NCBI RefSeq assembly: GCF_000715015.1
Contig: NZ_JMIW01000001.1
Span: forward strand, 1 to 64,000
Direction: 5' to 3'
DNA: 64,000 nt
Origin: Erythrobacter longus
Lineage (GTDB): Bacteria > Pseudomonadota > Alphaproteobacteria > Sphingomonadales > Sphingomonadaceae
Below are positions 9,530-19,845 of this stretch, one piece after another. The position numbers and the translations under genes are program-made. The notes below the pieces were generated by a model that worked only from the letters and a program-made list of their open reading frames with translations, was not told where the DNA came from and did no database searches. Numbering within the stretch: the stretch's first letter is position 1; each line of letters begins with the position of its first letter.

Positions 9530-10711
9530 ATGCAAGAGACACTTTCAAACGAACCTTCGGCGACACGCGGCTTGGACGACGTGGTTTTGACCGGTCGCCC
9601 CGTAATTTCATCGACGGGGCTTTTTACACCTGAAGAATCGATCACCAACGAAGAGTTGGTCGCAAGCTTCAATGAATATGTGGACCGCTTCAACGCGGCG
9701 AATGCAGCGGCGATTGAGGCTGGCGAGACGCAAGCTCTGACTTATTCCTCGGTTGAGTTCATCGAAAAAGCGAGCGGCATCAAAGCGCGCCACGTGATGA
9801 GCAAAGCGCCTATTCTTGACCCCGACATCATGACGCCGCGGTGGGAAGAACGCACGAACGATGAACACTCGATGATGTGCGAAATCGGCGTGAAGGCTGC
9901 TCGTCAGGCTCTGGAAAGGGCAGGGCGCGATCCCAAGGATGTGGACGCGGTCTTGTGTGCTGCGTCGAATATGGAGCGGGCCTATCCCGCAATGGCGATC
10001 GAGATCCAGCAGGCGCTGGGCATCGAGGGCTTTGGCTTTGACATGAATGTTGCGTGTTCATCGGCGACATTCGGTATTCAAACTGCGGCTGATTATGTGC
10101 GCGCGGGGAATGCGAAAAGCGTTCTTGTGGTGAGCCCTGAGATCACCTCTGGCCATCTTAACTGGCGTGACCGGGACAGCCATTTTATCTTCGGTGATGT
10201 CGCAACGGCGGTGTTGGTCGAAGACGAAGCGATTGCTCCCAAAGAGCATTGGGAAATCCTCAGCACCAAATTGAAGACGGTGTTTTCAAACAACATCCGC
10301 AACAACTTTGGCTTCTTGAACCGGGCCGCTCCTGAAAATGCGGGCAATGCCGACAAGCTGTTTGTGCAGGAGGGTCGCAAGGTCTTCAAAGAGGTCGTGC
10401 CAATGGTTGCGCAGATGATCATTGATGAGGCCAAACGCCTCCAGATGGACCCGGCAACACTGCGCAGGCTCTGGCTGCACCAGGCCAATGCGGGCATGAA
10501 CCGTCTGATCGCACAGCGCGTTTTGGGGCATGAGGCCAATGATGACGAAAGCCCGACGGTGCTCGACACCTATGGCAACACGTCGAGCGCTGGCTCTATC
10601 ATCGCCTTTCACTCGCATAGTGACGATCTGAAAGCGGGTGACACAGGGCTGATTTGCAGCTTTGGGGCCGGATATTCGGCTGGAACGGTGTTCGTGCGCA
10701 AGACCGCTTAA
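9530..10711 (+). CDS. Beta-ketoacyl-ACP synthase III-like enzyme
   Basis: This thiolase-fold condensing enzyme initiates fatty-acid chains from an acyl-CoA and malonyl-ACP, or makes a related condensation. The 393-residue product has the full catalytic triad: Cys176 ([10 protein letters not shown]), His317 ([11 protein letters not shown]) and Asn350 (YGNTSSAGS). It is longer than canonical FabH (about 320 aa) because of an N-terminal stretch and an insert around residues 50-110, as in the FabH2-like group. ATG 9530 is chosen; the open frame extends back into the divergent antiporter gene. plsX and acpP are not adjacent, so it is probably not the only KAS III. Confidence 0.85.
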   Translation: MQETLSNEPSATRGLDDVVLTGRPVISSTGLFTPEESITNEELVASFNEYVDRFNAANAAAIEAGETQALTYSSVEFIEKASGIKARHVMSKAPILDPDIMTPRWEERTNDEHSMMCEIGVKAARQALERAGRDPKDVDAVLCAASNMERAYPAMAIEIQQALGIEGFGFDMNVACSSATFGIQTAADYVRAGNAKSVLVVSPEITSGHLNWRDRDSHFIFGDVATAVLVEDEAIAPKEHWEILSTKLKTVFSNNIRNNFGFLNRAAPENAGNADKLFVQEGRKVFKEVVPMVAQMIIDEAKRLQMDPATLRRLWLHQANAGMNRLIAQRVLGHEANDDESPTVLDTYGNTSSAGSIIAFHSHSDDLKAGDTGLICSFGAGYSAGTVFVRKTA

Positions 10712-10794
10712 TCGCACCCAAACCGAGGAATAACGCGCATGGATGTCGACGGGGCAGTTGTCCCAAAGGCAAGCAGCGCCTAAATGGTTTACCT

Positions 10795-11544
10795 ATGGCA
10801 GGCGAAATTCTTGATAATCAGGGCCGCGGCGAGGCGAGCTGGGGCTTGCCCTCGATCCACCCGGAAGGGCGCAAATATGGCTTGATCGCAGCGGCGATCG
10901 CGCTCGTGCCTTTGCTTTTGGGATGGCAGTTTATCGGCTGGCCCTTGCTGCTTTTGTCGCTGGGTGTGTTTGCATTCTTTCGCGATCCCGAACGGGTTGT
11001 GCCGCAGGATGACAAGTCGATTGTTGCGCCCGCAGATGGCCTTGTGACGCTTATTCAAACGCTTGAACCACCGGCAGAAATGCTGGGCAGTGATGGTTCA
11101 GGGGTTCCCGGCCTTGCGCCAGGACCGGTCACGCGCGTTTCCATTTTCATGAGCGTGTTCGATGTGCACATTAACCGCGCGCCTATCGCCGGTACGGTGC
11201 AGCGAGTGGTCTATATTCCCGGCAAATTCGTGAACGCAGACCTTGATAAGGCGAGCGAGGAGAATGAGCGTCAGCTTGTCTTGATTGAGCGCAATGATGG
11301 TCTGATGATCGCCTTTACCCAAATCGCAGGGCTCGTCGCGCGGCGGATTGTGCCATTTATCAAGCCCGGTGATACGGTTGCGAAGGGGCAGCGCATTGGC
11401 CTCATCCGTTTTGGCAGCCGGGTGGATGTTTATCTTCCAGCAGGCACACAGCCCAAGGTCTTGTTGGGACAGCGCGTTATCGCAGGTGAGACGATCCTTG
11501 CCGAAATCGGCGCGACGGCCCTGCTTGAAGGGATAGCGCAATAA
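10795..11544 (+). CDS. psd: Phosphatidylserine decarboxylase proenzyme
   Basis: This enzyme converts phosphatidylserine to phosphatidylethanolamine at the inner membrane. The 249-residue product is of the shorter, archaeal-type class: a hydrophobic N-terminal pair (residues 28-62), [10 protein letters not shown], SPFDVHxNR-like [11 protein letters not shown], and the self-cleavage site [11 protein letters not shown], where Ser208 becomes the pyruvoyl group. The ATG at 10795 was chosen because the frame upstream overlaps the preceding gene and shows no ribosome site. pssA follows after 19 bases, so the two steps of phosphatidylethanolamine synthesis are coexpressed. Confidence 0.95.
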   Translation: MAGEILDNQGRGEASWGLPSIHPEGRKYGLIAAAIALVPLLLGWQFIGWPLLLLSLGVFAFFRDPERVVPQDDKSIVAPADGLVTLIQTLEPPAEMLGSDGSGVPGLAPGPVTRVSIFMSVFDVHINRAPIAGTVQRVVYIPGKFVNADLDKASEENERQLVLIERNDGLMIAFTQIAGLVARRIVPFIKPGDTVAKGQRIGLIRFGSRVDVYLPAGTQPKVLLGQRVIAGETILAEIGATALLEGIAQ

Positions 11545-11563
11545 CTGCGCTGAGAGGTCTGGA

Positions 11564-12439
11564 ATGAGCGCTCCATCATCACCTGATGGGGGAAAACCTC
11601 CTGCACGCCTTGGACCAAAGGCGGCCGAAGCTGATGGTCTGGTGCCCAGCGACGATGACTTCGATGATGACTTCGATGATGAAGCAAACTCAGAAGAGAA
11701 AGGCGGGCTTACCCTTCGCGGTATGGTCCCCAACGCTATTACCGCAGCCGCTTTGTGCGCAGGGCTGACCGCGGTTCGTTTTGCGATTGACGAAAACTGG
11801 TCCTTTGCCGTCCTTGCAATTGTGGTTGCAGGCATACTCGACGGGATGGATGGCCGCATCGCCCGGCTCTTGAACGCGCAATCACGCTTTGGGGCGGAGC
11901 TGGACAGTCTGGCCGATGCCCTGTCCTTCGGCATGGCGCCGGCCTTGATCCTGTTTCTCTGGTCGCTGGAGGATTTGACCCGCTTTGGGTGGTTCGCAGC
12001 GCTTGCCTATGCGATTTGCTGTGCGCTTCGTCTTGCCCGTTTCAACGCGCAGATCGATGTCGAAGATCAGCCGCACAAACTGGCAGGTTTCCTGACCGGG
12101 GTTCCAGCGCCGGTTGGGGCAGGCCTCGCACTGACGCCCCTGTGTCTGTGGATTGAGACGGGAATGGACATATTTCGCGAACCGGTCTTCCTTGCCGTCT
12201 GGATGAGTGCGATCGGGGTGTTGTTCATATCAAACATGGCAACCTTGAGCTGGACCGCGATCCGCCCACAGCGCGACATTCGCATCTGGTTTATTGCAGT
12301 GGTCGCTATCGGATTTGCCGCAGCGCTGGTTGAGCCGTGGTGGACGTTTAGCGCCATTAGCCTCGGCTACCTTACACTGATGCCGTATTCATTGATCCGG
12401 TACGGCAAGATCAAGCGAGCGCGCGCGCCAATAACTTAG
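11564..12439 (+). CDS. pssA: CDP-diacylglycerol--serine O-phosphatidyltransferase
   Basis: This integral membrane enzyme makes phosphatidylserine from CDP-diacylglycerol and L-serine, the substrate for Psd. The 291-residue product has the perfect CDP-alcohol phosphotransferase signature DG-x2-AR-x8-G-x3-D-x3-D (DGRIAR ... GAELDSLAD) and about seven hydrophobic segments. The N-terminus carries an unusual acidic repeat (DDDFDDDFDDE, residues 30-40), likely cytoplasmic. It ends in a four-base overlap with the convergent SOS-type small gene. Confidence 0.95.
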   Translation: MSAPSSPDGGKPPARLGPKAAEADGLVPSDDDFDDDFDDEANSEEKGGLTLRGMVPNAITAAALCAGLTAVRFAIDENWSFAVLAIVVAGILDGMDGRIARLLNAQSRFGAELDSLADALSFGMAPALILFLWSLEDLTRFGWFAALAYAICCALRLARFNAQIDVEDQPHKLAGFLTGVPAPVGAGLALTPLCLWIETGMDIFREPVFLAVWMSAIGVLFISNMATLSWTAIRPQRDIRIWFIAVVAIGFAAALVEPWWTFSAISLGYLTLMPYSLIRYGKIKRARAPIT

Positions 12440-12717
12440 CCGATCGCTTGCACGCCGCCCAAGTTTGACCGTTTTGCGCCGCCAAAGCCGCTTTGCCGTG
12501 CGCGTGAAGCCGGGGCCCGCCGGGCAGAGCGGTGAAGCGGTTGACGCAGCCGTATTTCGCTGGCTTCGAGCTGAGGGACAAAGCCTGCGTCCAACAATTG
12601 CTGCTCACGAAAGACGCTCCAAAACGCAGCGCGCGCTTGGAGCCAATTGTCGAGAAGAGTGAGCCCGGTCGCCAAAGCGGCAATGACAAACAGGCAGGTT
12701 ATGGTCATTGCAATCAT
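12436..12717 (-). CDS. Small membrane protein behind three LexA boxes, candidate SOS effector
   Basis: I do not recognise the family. The 93-residue product has one N-terminal membrane helix (IAMTITCLFVIAALATGLTLL) and then an Arg/Ala/Gln-rich basic tail (RLRQPLHRSARRAPASRARQSGF), so the tail is predicted cytoplasmic or surface-bound. ATG 12717 is preceded by AAGGCGGAG on its strand; a further upstream ATG (12765) would place a LexA box inside the gene. Three perfect GTTC-N7-GTTC boxes lie in its promoter region. By analogy with Caulobacter SidA, a small LexA-controlled membrane protein that blocks division, an SOS division inhibitor is plausible but unproven. Confidence 0.6.
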   Translation of the reverse strand: MIAMTITCLFVIAALATGLTLLDNWLQARAAFWSVFREQQLLDAGFVPQLEASEIRLRQPLHRSARRAPASRARQSGFGGAKRSNLGGVQAIG

Positions 12718-12746
12718 CATCGGTCGGCTCCGCCTTATTCTTGTTC

Positions 12747-12818
12747 GTTCAGTCTTTGTTCTCACGTCTTGTTCCCTAAGTGTTCTTCCGCGTCAAGCAG
12801 TTTGTTCCATTTGTGTTC
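12747..12818 (-). promoter_or_regulatory. Three LexA boxes (SOS operator array)
   Basis: Perfect GTTC-N7-GTTC motifs lie at 12747-12761, 12771-12785 and 12804-12818. On the minus strand a -35-like TTGACG (12796-12791) lies between boxes two and three, and its -10 region would overlap box two, so LexA occupancy should silence the small membrane gene. rpsB starts 200 bases away on the other side and is unlikely to be the target. Three sites in 72 bp is far beyond chance. Confidence 0.75.
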
Positions 12819-13017
12819 TTCCTCTTGCGAAAGGCACTAGATTTTGTGGCTCAGCCCCTCTATGTGCGCGGACCTCGCTAAAGGGCGGGTGCGAATCATC
12901 GCATCTGTTCCCACGCGAACTTCACATGGAAGAGCACACATACCGGTGCCACGGCGGGATTCACCGCCAACGGTCACAAACGCCCTTCCAGAGGACTAAC
13001 CGGAAAGGAAATACCTT

Positions 13018-13791
13018 ATGGCGACCACTACCGTCACCATGCAGCAATTGATTGAGGCTGGCGCACACTTCGGCCACCAAACCCACCGTTGGAACCCGCG
13101 CATGAAGCCGTATATCTTCGGCGCGCGCAACGGCGTTCACATTCTTGACCTGTCACAGACCGTTCCGCTCTTTGCGCGCGCTCTCGACTTTGTCGAGAAC
13201 ACCGTCCGCGCGGGCGGCAAGGTTTTGTTCGTTGGCACCAAGCGTCAGGCGCAAGAGCCGATCGCTGACATGGCGCGTCAATCGGGTCAGCACTTCGTGA
13301 ACCACCGCTGGCTGGGCGGGATGCTCACCAACTGGAAAACCATCAGCGGTTCGATCAAGCGCTTGAAGACCCTTGAAGAGCAGCTTTCAGGCGACACCAG
13401 CGGCTTCACCAAGAAAGAAGTCCTGCAACTCACCCGTGAGCGTGACAAGCTTGAGCTGTCGCTCGGCGGTATCCGTGACATGGGCGGCGTTCCAGACGTG
13501 ATGTTCGTGATCGATGCCAACAAGGAAGAGCTCGCTATCAAAGAAGCAGCTGTTCTTGGTATCCCGGTGATCTGCGTGCTCGACACCAACACTGATCCAA
13601 CCGGCATCGCATTCCCGATCCCGGGTAATGACGATGCAAGCCGTGCTGTGCGTTTGTACTGTCAGGCTATCGCAGATGCGGCCAATGTTGGCCGTGGCCG
13701 TGCGGTTGAGCAATCGGGCGAAGATTTCGGCGCGATGGACACGCCTCCTGCTGAAACGGTTGCTGAAGAAGCGCCTGCTGCAGAAGCTTAA
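13018..13791 (+). CDS. rpsB: 30S ribosomal protein S2
   Basis: S2 binds late to the small subunit and is needed for S1 docking. The 257-residue product has the family start [30 protein letters not shown], and the nucleotide-fold segment [18 protein letters not shown]. The C-terminal ~30 residues are an acidic, Ala-rich extension typical of alphaproteobacteria. GGAAAGGAA precedes the ATG. The leader (about 12841-13017) has small hairpins, including GGCGG-gattca-CCGCC at about 12953-12968, which could serve S2 autoregulation (inference). Confidence 0.98.
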   Translation: MATTTVTMQQLIEAGAHFGHQTHRWNPRMKPYIFGARNGVHILDLSQTVPLFARALDFVENTVRAGGKVLFVGTKRQAQEPIADMARQSGQHFVNHRWLGGMLTNWKTISGSIKRLKTLEEQLSGDTSGFTKKEVLQLTRERDKLELSLGGIRDMGGVPDVMFVIDANKEELAIKEAAVLGIPVICVLDTNTDPTGIAFPIPGNDDASRAVRLYCQAIADAANVGRGRAVEQSGEDFGAMDTPPAETVAEEAPAAEA

Positions 13792-13842
13792 GTTCGCATT
13801 TCTGGTGGCGCGTCAAGGCGCTGTCACAAATCCAATCTAGCG

Positions 13843-13879
13843 CGCCGGGCTATAGCCCTCCCTTGGGTGCAACCCGGCG
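13843..13879 (+). repeat. Inverted repeat in rpsB-tsf gap
   Basis: CGCCGGG (13843-13849) pairs with CCCGGCG (13873-13879). There is no T-run. It may be an attenuator or RNA-processing hairpin setting the rpsB:tsf ratio; function is inferred from position only. Confidence 0.4.
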
Positions 13880-13906
13880 CCCCCAAATTACAAAAAGGAA
13901 ATCACC

Positions 13907-14833
13907 ATGGCTGCTTTTACCGCCGCTGATGTGAAGAAACTGCGCGAATTGTCTGGCGCAGGCATGATGGATGCAAAGAAAGCCCTGACCGAAGCCGATG
14001 GCGACATCGACGCAGCGGTTGACGCTCTGCGCGCAAAAGGCCTTGCAACCGCTCAAAAGAAATCCAGCCGCACCGCTGCTGAAGGCCTCGTTGGCGTTGC
14101 CGTCGAAGGCACGCGCGGCGTTGCAGTTGAAGTGAACTCGGAAACCGACTTCGTTGCGAAGAACGATAAGTTTCAGGACTTCGTGCGCAACGCCACCACC
14201 GCAGCGCTTGGCGTTAACGGCGATGATGTTGAGGCCCTGAAAGGGGCGGCGTATCCTGGCGGCGGCACAGTTGCTGACAAGCTGACCAGCAACATCGCGA
14301 CCATCGGTGAGAACCAGCAGGTTCGCCGTATGAAGACCGTGAGTGTGACAAGCGGTGCAATCGTTTCTTACGTCCACAACGCAGCGGCTGACGGCCTCGG
14401 CAAAATCGGCGTTCTGGTCGCTCTTGAAAGCGATCTTGGCGCTGACACGCTTGAGCCATTTGGCAAGCAGATTGCGATGCACATCGCTTCGATGTTCCCG
14501 CAAGCGCTGAACGCTGACGGTCTCGACGCAGACGTCATCGCCCGTGAACGTGCGATTGCACAGGAAAAGGCTGCTGAAAGCGGCAAGCCTGAAAACGTGC
14601 AAGAGAAAATGGTTGAAGGCGCGATCAAGAAGTTTGCCAAAGAGAACGCTCTGCTCAGCCAGATGTTCGTGATGGACAACAAGACTTCCGTCGAAGACAC
14701 GGTTGCCAAGTTCGGTAAGGACAATGGCGGTTCGGTCGTCCTGAAAGACTACGTCCGCTTCCAATTGGGCGAAGGCATCGAGAAAGAAGAGAGCGACTTT
14801 GCAGCAGAAGTTGCAGCGGCCGTTGGCGGTTAA
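13907..14833 (+). CDS. tsf: Elongation factor Ts
   Basis: EF-Ts is the GDP/GTP exchange factor for EF-Tu. The 308-residue product has the N-terminal UBA-like domain ([25 protein letters not shown]), the TDFVAKN motif that contacts EF-Tu (about residues 80-86), and two dimerisation subdomains. Length is normal. AAAAAGGAAA lies just before the ATG. It follows rpsB at 115 bases in the conserved rpsB-tsf order and is closed by a strong terminator. Confidence 0.98.
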   Translation: MAAFTAADVKKLRELSGAGMMDAKKALTEADGDIDAAVDALRAKGLATAQKKSSRTAAEGLVGVAVEGTRGVAVEVNSETDFVAKNDKFQDFVRNATTAALGVNGDDVEALKGAAYPGGGTVADKLTSNIATIGENQQVRRMKTVSVTSGAIVSYVHNAAADGLGKIGVLVALESDLGADTLEPFGKQIAMHIASMFPQALNADGLDADVIARERAIAQEKAAESGKPENVQEKMVEGAIKKFAKENALLSQMFVMDNKTSVEDTVAKFGKDNGGSVVLKDYVRFQLGEGIEKEESDFAAEVAAAVGG

Positions 14834-14866
14834 GCGCTAACCCACGCTTTCAAGCGAATAGAGAAG

Positions 14867-14898
14867 GCCGTCGCGGGGAAACCTGCGGCGGCTTTTTT
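14867..14898 (+). terminator. Rho-independent terminator after tsf
   Basis: The arms GCCGTCGC (14867-14874) and GCGGCGGC (14885-14892, one G-T pair) are followed by six Ts. It ends the rpsB-tsf operon; the convergent gene stops directly beside it at 14901. Confidence 0.85.
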
Positions 14899-14900
14899 GA

Positions 14901-15464
14901 CTAGAACCTGCAAAAAATCCTGACCATGGCTCGTACCGCTTGCTCAGGTACAAGATCACCTATCTCCTGAGTGCTCAGCGGCTCTTGAAACAGGTTCCCG
15001 CTATGCCAGAAGTATTTGCCGTTTTCGCAATTGAGTTGGATGACGCCTGAGAACTCAACGGTCTTGCCTTCACCACGGATCGTCAATTCTGGAGAACTGC
15101 CTGATCTTATGGGATAAGCCGTCCAGAAGTTCGAATAAACGCCTTCGATGGGATCCTCGTATAAAAATGTTCCGCCGAGATATTGCCCTTCCTTTGCAAG
15201 CTCGTCTTGCTCGAGCTTTCGCTTGATCGCCTCAATCTCGGAGCGTGTATCGTCAAGTTTGGTTTCCGTATCAGCGAAACCTTCGTTCAGCTTTGTCTCA
15301 GTGCCCGTAAAGCCCTGGCCGAGTTGCTGGGTTGTTTGGGATGCATCAAGCCGGTCGCGTTGATACCCCACAACCGAAAGCCAGAAACCGGCGAAGCCAA
15401 GGATTGCCAACAACCCAGTCGCCAAGGGATGTTCCCCAATAATCTCAATTGATTTTCTAAGCAC
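14901..15464 (-). CDS. Hypothetical membrane-anchored coiled-coil protein
   Basis: Family not recognised. The 187-residue product has one N-terminal membrane helix (LATGLLAILGFAGFWLSVVG, residues 14-33), then a heptad-rich segment with a short internal repeat (GFTGTETKLNEGF / ADTETKLDD, about 50-85), and a C-terminal domain of about 95 residues with two Cys. The repeat and anchor suggest a homo-oligomer projecting from the membrane. It interrupts the usual tsf-pyrH neighbourhood and is convergent to tsf, suggesting a later insertion (inference). Confidence 0.6.
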   Translation of the reverse strand: MLRKSIEIIGEHPLATGLLAILGFAGFWLSVVGYQRDRLDASQTTQQLGQGFTGTETKLNEGFADTETKLDDTRSEIEAIKRKLEQDELAKEGQYLGGTFLYEDPIEGVYSNFWTAYPIRSGSSPELTIRGEGKTVEFSGVIQLNCENGKYFWHSGNLFQEPLSTQEIGDLVPEQAVRAMVRIFCRF

Positions 15465-15901
15465 TTACAAAAACCCTAAGATATTTCGAAAGCATAGCCT
15501 TGTTTGATTTGCATTCAAGTGGCTCGCTTTCCTCTTACTGGCGTGCTTTCCAAGCATATCCAATTGTGAGTGCTTTTCCTACAGACCCCTGATTTGCTAA
15601 CCCGAGCGCGGCTCTTTCTCCACGTTGGTCCCCTTTGCATTTCAGCGGCGGTTAAACGTCCGGGTTCTGCTGCTCGCAGCTGGCAAAACGCAAGTTGACA
15701 CTTGATCGCGTCAATTCCCGGTCAGGGCTCTGAACTATAAGTGAAAACCCGAAAACCCGAACTTTCTAAAAGCCTGGGGTTTGGTGTTTCAATTCTCACC
15801 CACAATCCTCATCGCCTGACACCATCCCTCTTGGCATAATCGCGCCTGCCGGATAAGGGCTCGGGTCAAGCGCAAATTCCTGCATGGAGACCGATCCCGT
15901 C
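15465..15901. other. Intergenic region before pyrH
   Basis: No gene is seen in about 435 bases. It contains a small inverted repeat TTGAC-N10-GTCAA near 15694-15713 and AT-rich TATAAG-like sequences near 15737 that could belong to the pyrH operon promoter, but no -35/-10 pair is good enough to call. Confidence 0.4.
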
Positions 15902-16621
15902 ATGACCCTTCCTCCCATCAAACGCGTTCTCCTCAAGCTTTCAGGCGAAGTGCTGATGGGGAACCAGGAATATGGCATTGATCCTGAATATGTCGCGCGC
16001 CTTGCCGAAGAGGTGAAGGCGGCCAAGGACAGCGGCATCGAAGTCTGCCTTGTGATTGGCGGGGGCAATATCTTTCGGGGTATCTCGGCGGCGGCCAAGG
16101 GGCTTGACCGGACGACGGGCGATTACATGGGTATGTTGGCGACGGTTATGAACGCGCTCGCGATGCAAAACGCCTTGGAGCAGGCGGGTGTGCAAACCCG
16201 CGTCCAGAGCGCAATTCCGATGGCGAGCGTGTGTGAGCCCTATATTCGCAGGCGCGCTGAACGCCACCTTGAAAAAGGGCGGATCGTGATCTTTGCAGCG
16301 GGCACGGGCAATCCGTTCTTCACGACTGATACGGGCGCGGCCTTGCGGGCGGCTGAGATGAACTGCGATGCGCTATTGAAAGGCACCAGCGTTGACGGCG
16401 TTTATGACAGCGATCCCAAGCACAACCCGGATGCTGTGCGCTTCGACACAATCACTTACGACCAGGTGCTAGCCGATAACCTCAAGGTGATGGACGCAAC
16501 CGCCGTTGCGCTTTGCCGCGAGAACAATATCCCGCTAGTGGTCTTTTCAATCCGTGAAAAAGGCAATGTTGCCAAGGTGCTCTCGGGCGAGGGCACCCAA
16601 ACGATCGTACAAAAGGACTGA
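15902..16621 (+). CDS. pyrH: Uridylate kinase (UMP kinase)
   Basis: This enzyme phosphorylates UMP to UDP with ATP; the bacterial type is a hexameric amino-acid-kinase-fold enzyme. The 239-residue product has [14 protein letters not shown], the GGGNIFRG loop, [14 protein letters not shown], and [16 protein letters not shown] 15902 is preferred over an in-frame ATG at 15884 because GGAGA (15886-15890) would then be its ribosome site. It opens the pyrH-frr-uppS-cdsA-dxr-rseP block; frr follows after six bases. Confidence 0.97.
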   Translation: MTLPPIKRVLLKLSGEVLMGNQEYGIDPEYVARLAEEVKAAKDSGIEVCLVIGGGNIFRGISAAAKGLDRTTGDYMGMLATVMNALAMQNALEQAGVQTRVQSAIPMASVCEPYIRRRAERHLEKGRIVIFAAGTGNPFFTTDTGAALRAAEMNCDALLKGTSVDGVYDSDPKHNPDAVRFDTITYDQVLADNLKVMDATAVALCRENNIPLVVFSIREKGNVAKVLSGEGTQTIVQKD

Positions 16622-16627
16622 TGGGCA

Positions 16628-17185
16628 ATGGCTCAGTATGACAAGTCAGACATTGAGCGCCGCATGGCTGGCGCTGTGGAATCGCTTAAAGGTGATCTTT
16701 CGGGTCTTCGCACAGGACGCGCGAACGTGGCGCTGCTCGATCCGGTTGTCGCCGAAGTCTACGGCGCGATGATGCCGCTTAGCCAGGTTGCCACCGTCTC
16801 TGCGCCAGAGCCGCGTATGCTGGCCGTGCAGGTGTGGGACAAAAGCAATGTGAGCGCGGTTGAGAAAGGGATCACGAAGGCGAACCTTGGTTTGAACCCG
16901 ATGACCGATGGTCAGACCATCCGCTTGCCGATGCCCGATCTTACCGAAGACCGCCGTAAGGACCTTGCGAAACTTGCCGGTGAATATGGCGAGAAGGCCA
17001 AGATTGCCGCGCGCAATGTTCGCCGCGATGGCATGGAAAGCCTCAAGGCCGACGAAAAGGCCAAGGAAATCTCGGAAGACGAGCGCAAGCGCTTGGAAGA
17101 CGAGGTTCAGAAACTTACCGATAAGCATGTGGCGGACATTGATGCTGCGATTGAAAAGAAGGTTCAGGAAATCCTGACGCAGTAA
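16628..17185 (+). CDS. frr: Ribosome recycling factor
   Basis: RRF splits post-termination ribosomes together with EF-G. The 185-residue product has the standard length and motifs: [22 protein letters not shown] near the N-terminus, [16 protein letters not shown], and the C-terminal helix with [27 protein letters not shown]. It lies six bases after pyrH, almost certainly in the same transcript. Confidence 0.98.
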   Translation: MAQYDKSDIERRMAGAVESLKGDLSGLRTGRANVALLDPVVAEVYGAMMPLSQVATVSAPEPRMLAVQVWDKSNVSAVEKGITKANLGLNPMTDGQTIRLPMPDLTEDRRKDLAKLAGEYGEKAKIAARNVRRDGMESLKADEKAKEISEDERKRLEDEVQKLTDKHVADIDAAIEKKVQEILTQ

Positions 17186-17223
17186 GTCGGGAGACGGGTC
17201 GAGAGAGAGCTAGGGGCATCAGT

Positions 17224-17913
17224 TTGGAGAACGGCGGCGTCAAGAACGGTGCTAGGCACGTCGCCATCATAATGGATGGCAACGGCCGCTGGGCGAAGAA
17301 GCGGGCGATGCCGCGCGCCCTTGGCCATCAGCGCGGGGTCGAAGCGGTGCGCCGCCTTGTGCGCGCATTGGAGCCGACGAACCTTGATTGCCTTACGCTT
17401 TACGCTTTCAGTTCGGAAAACTGGAAGCGATCCGAGGACGAGGTCGATGACCTCATGAACCTCATGCGCAAGTTCATCAAATCGGACTTGGCCGAATTTG
17501 TCGCGAATGGTGTGAAGCTGAAAATCATCGGCGATTGGCGCGGGCTGGCCCCTGACATTGTGGCCATGCTTGAAGATGCTTTGGAGCAGACCGCAGGTGG
17601 CACACAGACGCTGGCCGTGGCGCTCAATTACGGGTCACAAAACGAGATTGCACGGGCTGCGGCAAAGGCAGCGGAAAAGGGCGAGATTACGCCTGACACC
17701 ATCTCAGCTGAGCTTGATACAGCCGATTTGCCCCCGCTTGACCTTTTGATCCGCACGAGTGGTGAGATTCGGCTCTCCAATTTCCTGCTGTGGCAGTCGG
17801 CCTATGCAGAAATGCTCTTCGTTGATACGCTTTGGCCAGATTTCAAGCCTGAGCACCTTAGTCAGGCGCTTCAGGACTTTGCGCAAAGGGAGAGGCGCTA
17901 TGGCGGACGCTGA
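17224..17913 (+). CDS. uppS: Isoprenyl (undecaprenyl) diphosphate synthase
   Basis: This cis-prenyltransferase makes undecaprenyl diphosphate, the lipid carrier of cell-wall synthesis, from FPP and IPP. The 229-residue product has [16 protein letters not shown] (catalytic Asp18), [11 protein letters not shown], and [20 protein letters not shown], where most homologues have GGEQR. The start is TTG at 17224, which keeps the conserved N-terminus at normal length; an AG-rich stretch upstream serves as ribosome site. It overlaps cdsA by 14 bases. Confidence 0.96.
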   Translation: MENGGVKNGARHVAIIMDGNGRWAKKRAMPRALGHQRGVEAVRRLVRALEPTNLDCLTLYAFSSENWKRSEDEVDDLMNLMRKFIKSDLAEFVANGVKLKIIGDWRGLAPDIVAMLEDALEQTAGGTQTLAVALNYGSQNEIARAAAKAAEKGEITPDTISAELDTADLPPLDLLIRTSGEIRLSNFLLWQSAYAEMLFVDTLWPDFKPEHLSQALQDFAQRERRYGGR

Positions 17914-18682
17914 AGGTCAAAAGGCGCCGCAGATTAAAAGGCAACCCACAGGAACATCGGACCTGCCAGTGCGGTTTGTCTCAGCGGTGGCGATGATCGG
18001 TGTGTCGGTCATTGCGCTGTGGCTGGGCGGCTGGATCTGGATCGGCTTCGTCATCCTGCTTGCGGGGCTTGTCTTGTGGGAATGGAACCTGCTGGCGCGC
18101 GGCTTTGGCATTTCGTCCTTGGGCGAGGTGGTCTGGCAGTTCTTTGGCGCGATTTATGTGGGCGGAGCAGCGCTTGCGATGATCGCGGTGAGAAACGGAT
18201 GGGGCTTTCTGTTTGGTGATGGCGCATCGCGCGGTTACGATATGTGGTCAGTACTTTTTGCATTCTTTGTGCCCGTTATCGCGGTTGATGTAGGCGCCTA
18301 TTTCTCAGGCCGTCTTATCGGCGGTCCTAAAATCGCTCCATCAATCAGCCCGTCCAAAACATGGGCAGGCTTGATCGGAGGGGCTGCGGCAGCTTCGGCG
18401 GTTGCGGTTGCAATTGAATTTTTGGATTTTGGACCGGCGTCATTTGTGCCCGGCTACACATTGACCAGCATTCTTTGGGCGATCCTTGCAGGCGTTCTGA
18501 TTGCAATCATCGCGCAGAGCGGGGACTTTTTTGAAAGCTGGATGAAACGGCGCGCAGGGGTGAAGGATTCAAGCAATCTCATTCCCGGCCACGGCGGCGT
18601 GTTTGATCGGCTTGATGGGTTTATTGCTGTGTTCTTCGTTCTGTTTCTCTTCGCCTTCATGCCTGCTCTGGTCGGTTTTTGA
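17900..18682 (+). CDS. cdsA: Phosphatidate cytidylyltransferase
   Basis: This multi-pass membrane enzyme makes CDP-diacylglycerol, the common phospholipid precursor used by PssA and PgsA, both encoded in this window. The 260-residue product has about seven membrane segments and the CdsA signature at the C-terminus: SPSKTWAG and [22 protein letters not shown] 17900 lies inside the uppS end, with GGGAGAGG just before it. Its stop shares an A with the dxr start (TGATG). Confidence 0.96.
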   Translation: MADAEGQKAPQIKRQPTGTSDLPVRFVSAVAMIGVSVIALWLGGWIWIGFVILLAGLVLWEWNLLARGFGISSLGEVVWQFFGAIYVGGAALAMIAVRNGWGFLFGDGASRGYDMWSVLFAFFVPVIAVDVGAYFSGRLIGGPKIAPSISPSKTWAGLIGGAAAASAVAVAIEFLDFGPASFVPGYTLTSILWAILAGVLIAIIAQSGDFFESWMKRRAGVKDSSNLIPGHGGVFDRLDGFIAVFFVLFLFAFMPALVGF

Positions 18683-19845
18683 TGATCCGCTCGATCACAA
18701 TTCTGGGTGCGACAGGCTCGATAGGTGCCTCGACCCTCGATCTCATCCGGCGCAACCCGGAGCGCTGGCAAGTCGACACTTTGACCGCAAACTGTTCGGC
18801 CAAGGAACTTGCCGCTCTTGCACGTGAGTTTGAGGCAAAGCTCGCGGTGGTGGGCGATGAAAGCTGCCTTGGCGAACTGCGCGCGGCGCTTTCAGGAAGC
18901 GGGATTGAAGCGGCGGGCGGGGCACAGGCGCTGTGCGATGCGGCAAAACGGCCCGTTGATATGACTGTTGCAGCGATTGTCGGGTGCGCAGGACTTGCCC
19001 CCACGATGGCAGCGGTGGAGCGCGGCGGCACGATTGCGCTTGCAAACAAGGAGGCGCTGGTTTCTGCAGGCGAAGTGATGACCGGAGCCGTTGCCCGGCA
19101 CGGTGCGACATTGCTCCCCACCGACAGCGAGCATAACGCCATTTTCCAATGCCTTGCGGGCGGAAAGATGGATGATGTCGCAAGGATCACCCTGACCGCA
19201 AGCGGTGGCCCATTTCGCACCTGGGACGCGGCAGCAATCCACGCCGCCACGCCAGAGCAGGCGGTGGCGCATCCCAATTGGTCGATGGGCGCAAAGATCA
19301 GCGTCGACAGCGCCACGATGATGAACAAAGGCCTTGAGTATATCGAGGCGCATCACCTGTTCCCCGTAGGACTGGACCGCCTTCGGATCGTAGTGCACCC
19401 GCAAAGCGTCATTCACTCCATGGTCGAATACCGCGACCGTTCAACGCTGGCGCAGCTTGGCCCATCTGATATGCGTGTACCGATTGCGTCGTGCCTTGCG
19501 TATCCTGACCGGATGGAGACCCCGCTCGAACCGCTGGATTTGGCAGCCATCGGGGAGCTCACTTTCCAAGCACCCAATGAAGAGCTTTTCCCTGCCACCC
19601 GCATTGCGCGAGAGGCGATTGAGGCGGGCGGGGCAGCGCCTGCGATCCTGAATGCAGCTAATGAAATCGCGGTCGAAGCATTCCTTGCTGGTCACATTGG
19701 GTTCAGCCGCATTACGGCAGTAGCGCAAAGCACATTAGAGCGCTATGAGGCGCCAGCGCCGAGCACACTGGAAGATGTGCTCGCAATTGATAGCGAAGCG
19801 CGGATACGCGCCGCTGAGGCTTTGGAGAGCAACCCCCTTGTTTGA
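18682..19845 (+). CDS. dxr: 1-deoxy-D-xylulose 5-phosphate reductoisomerase
   Basis: This enzyme performs the second step of the MEP isoprenoid pathway, NADPH-dependent conversion of DXP to MEP; the target of fosmidomycin. The 387-residue product has the NADPH loop ILGATGSIGASTLDLI, ALANKEALVSAGE, the metal and substrate site LPTDSEHNAIFQ, and SGGPF / MGAKISVDSATMMNKGLE. The ATG overlaps the cdsA stop. Its product feeds UppS, encoded two genes upstream. Confidence 0.97.
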   Translation: MIRSITILGATGSIGASTLDLIRRNPERWQVDTLTANCSAKELAALAREFEAKLAVVGDESCLGELRAALSGSGIEAAGGAQALCDAAKRPVDMTVAAIVGCAGLAPTMAAVERGGTIALANKEALVSAGEVMTGAVARHGATLLPTDSEHNAIFQCLAGGKMDDVARITLTASGGPFRTWDAAAIHAATPEQAVAHPNWSMGAKISVDSATMMNKGLEYIEAHHLFPVGLDRLRIVVHPQSVIHSMVEYRDRSTLAQLGPSDMRVPIASCLAYPDRMETPLEPLDLAAIGELTFQAPNEELFPATRIAREAIEAGGAAPAILNAANEIAVEAFLAGHIGFSRITAVAQSTLERYEAPAPSTLEDVLAIDSEARIRAAEALESNPLV

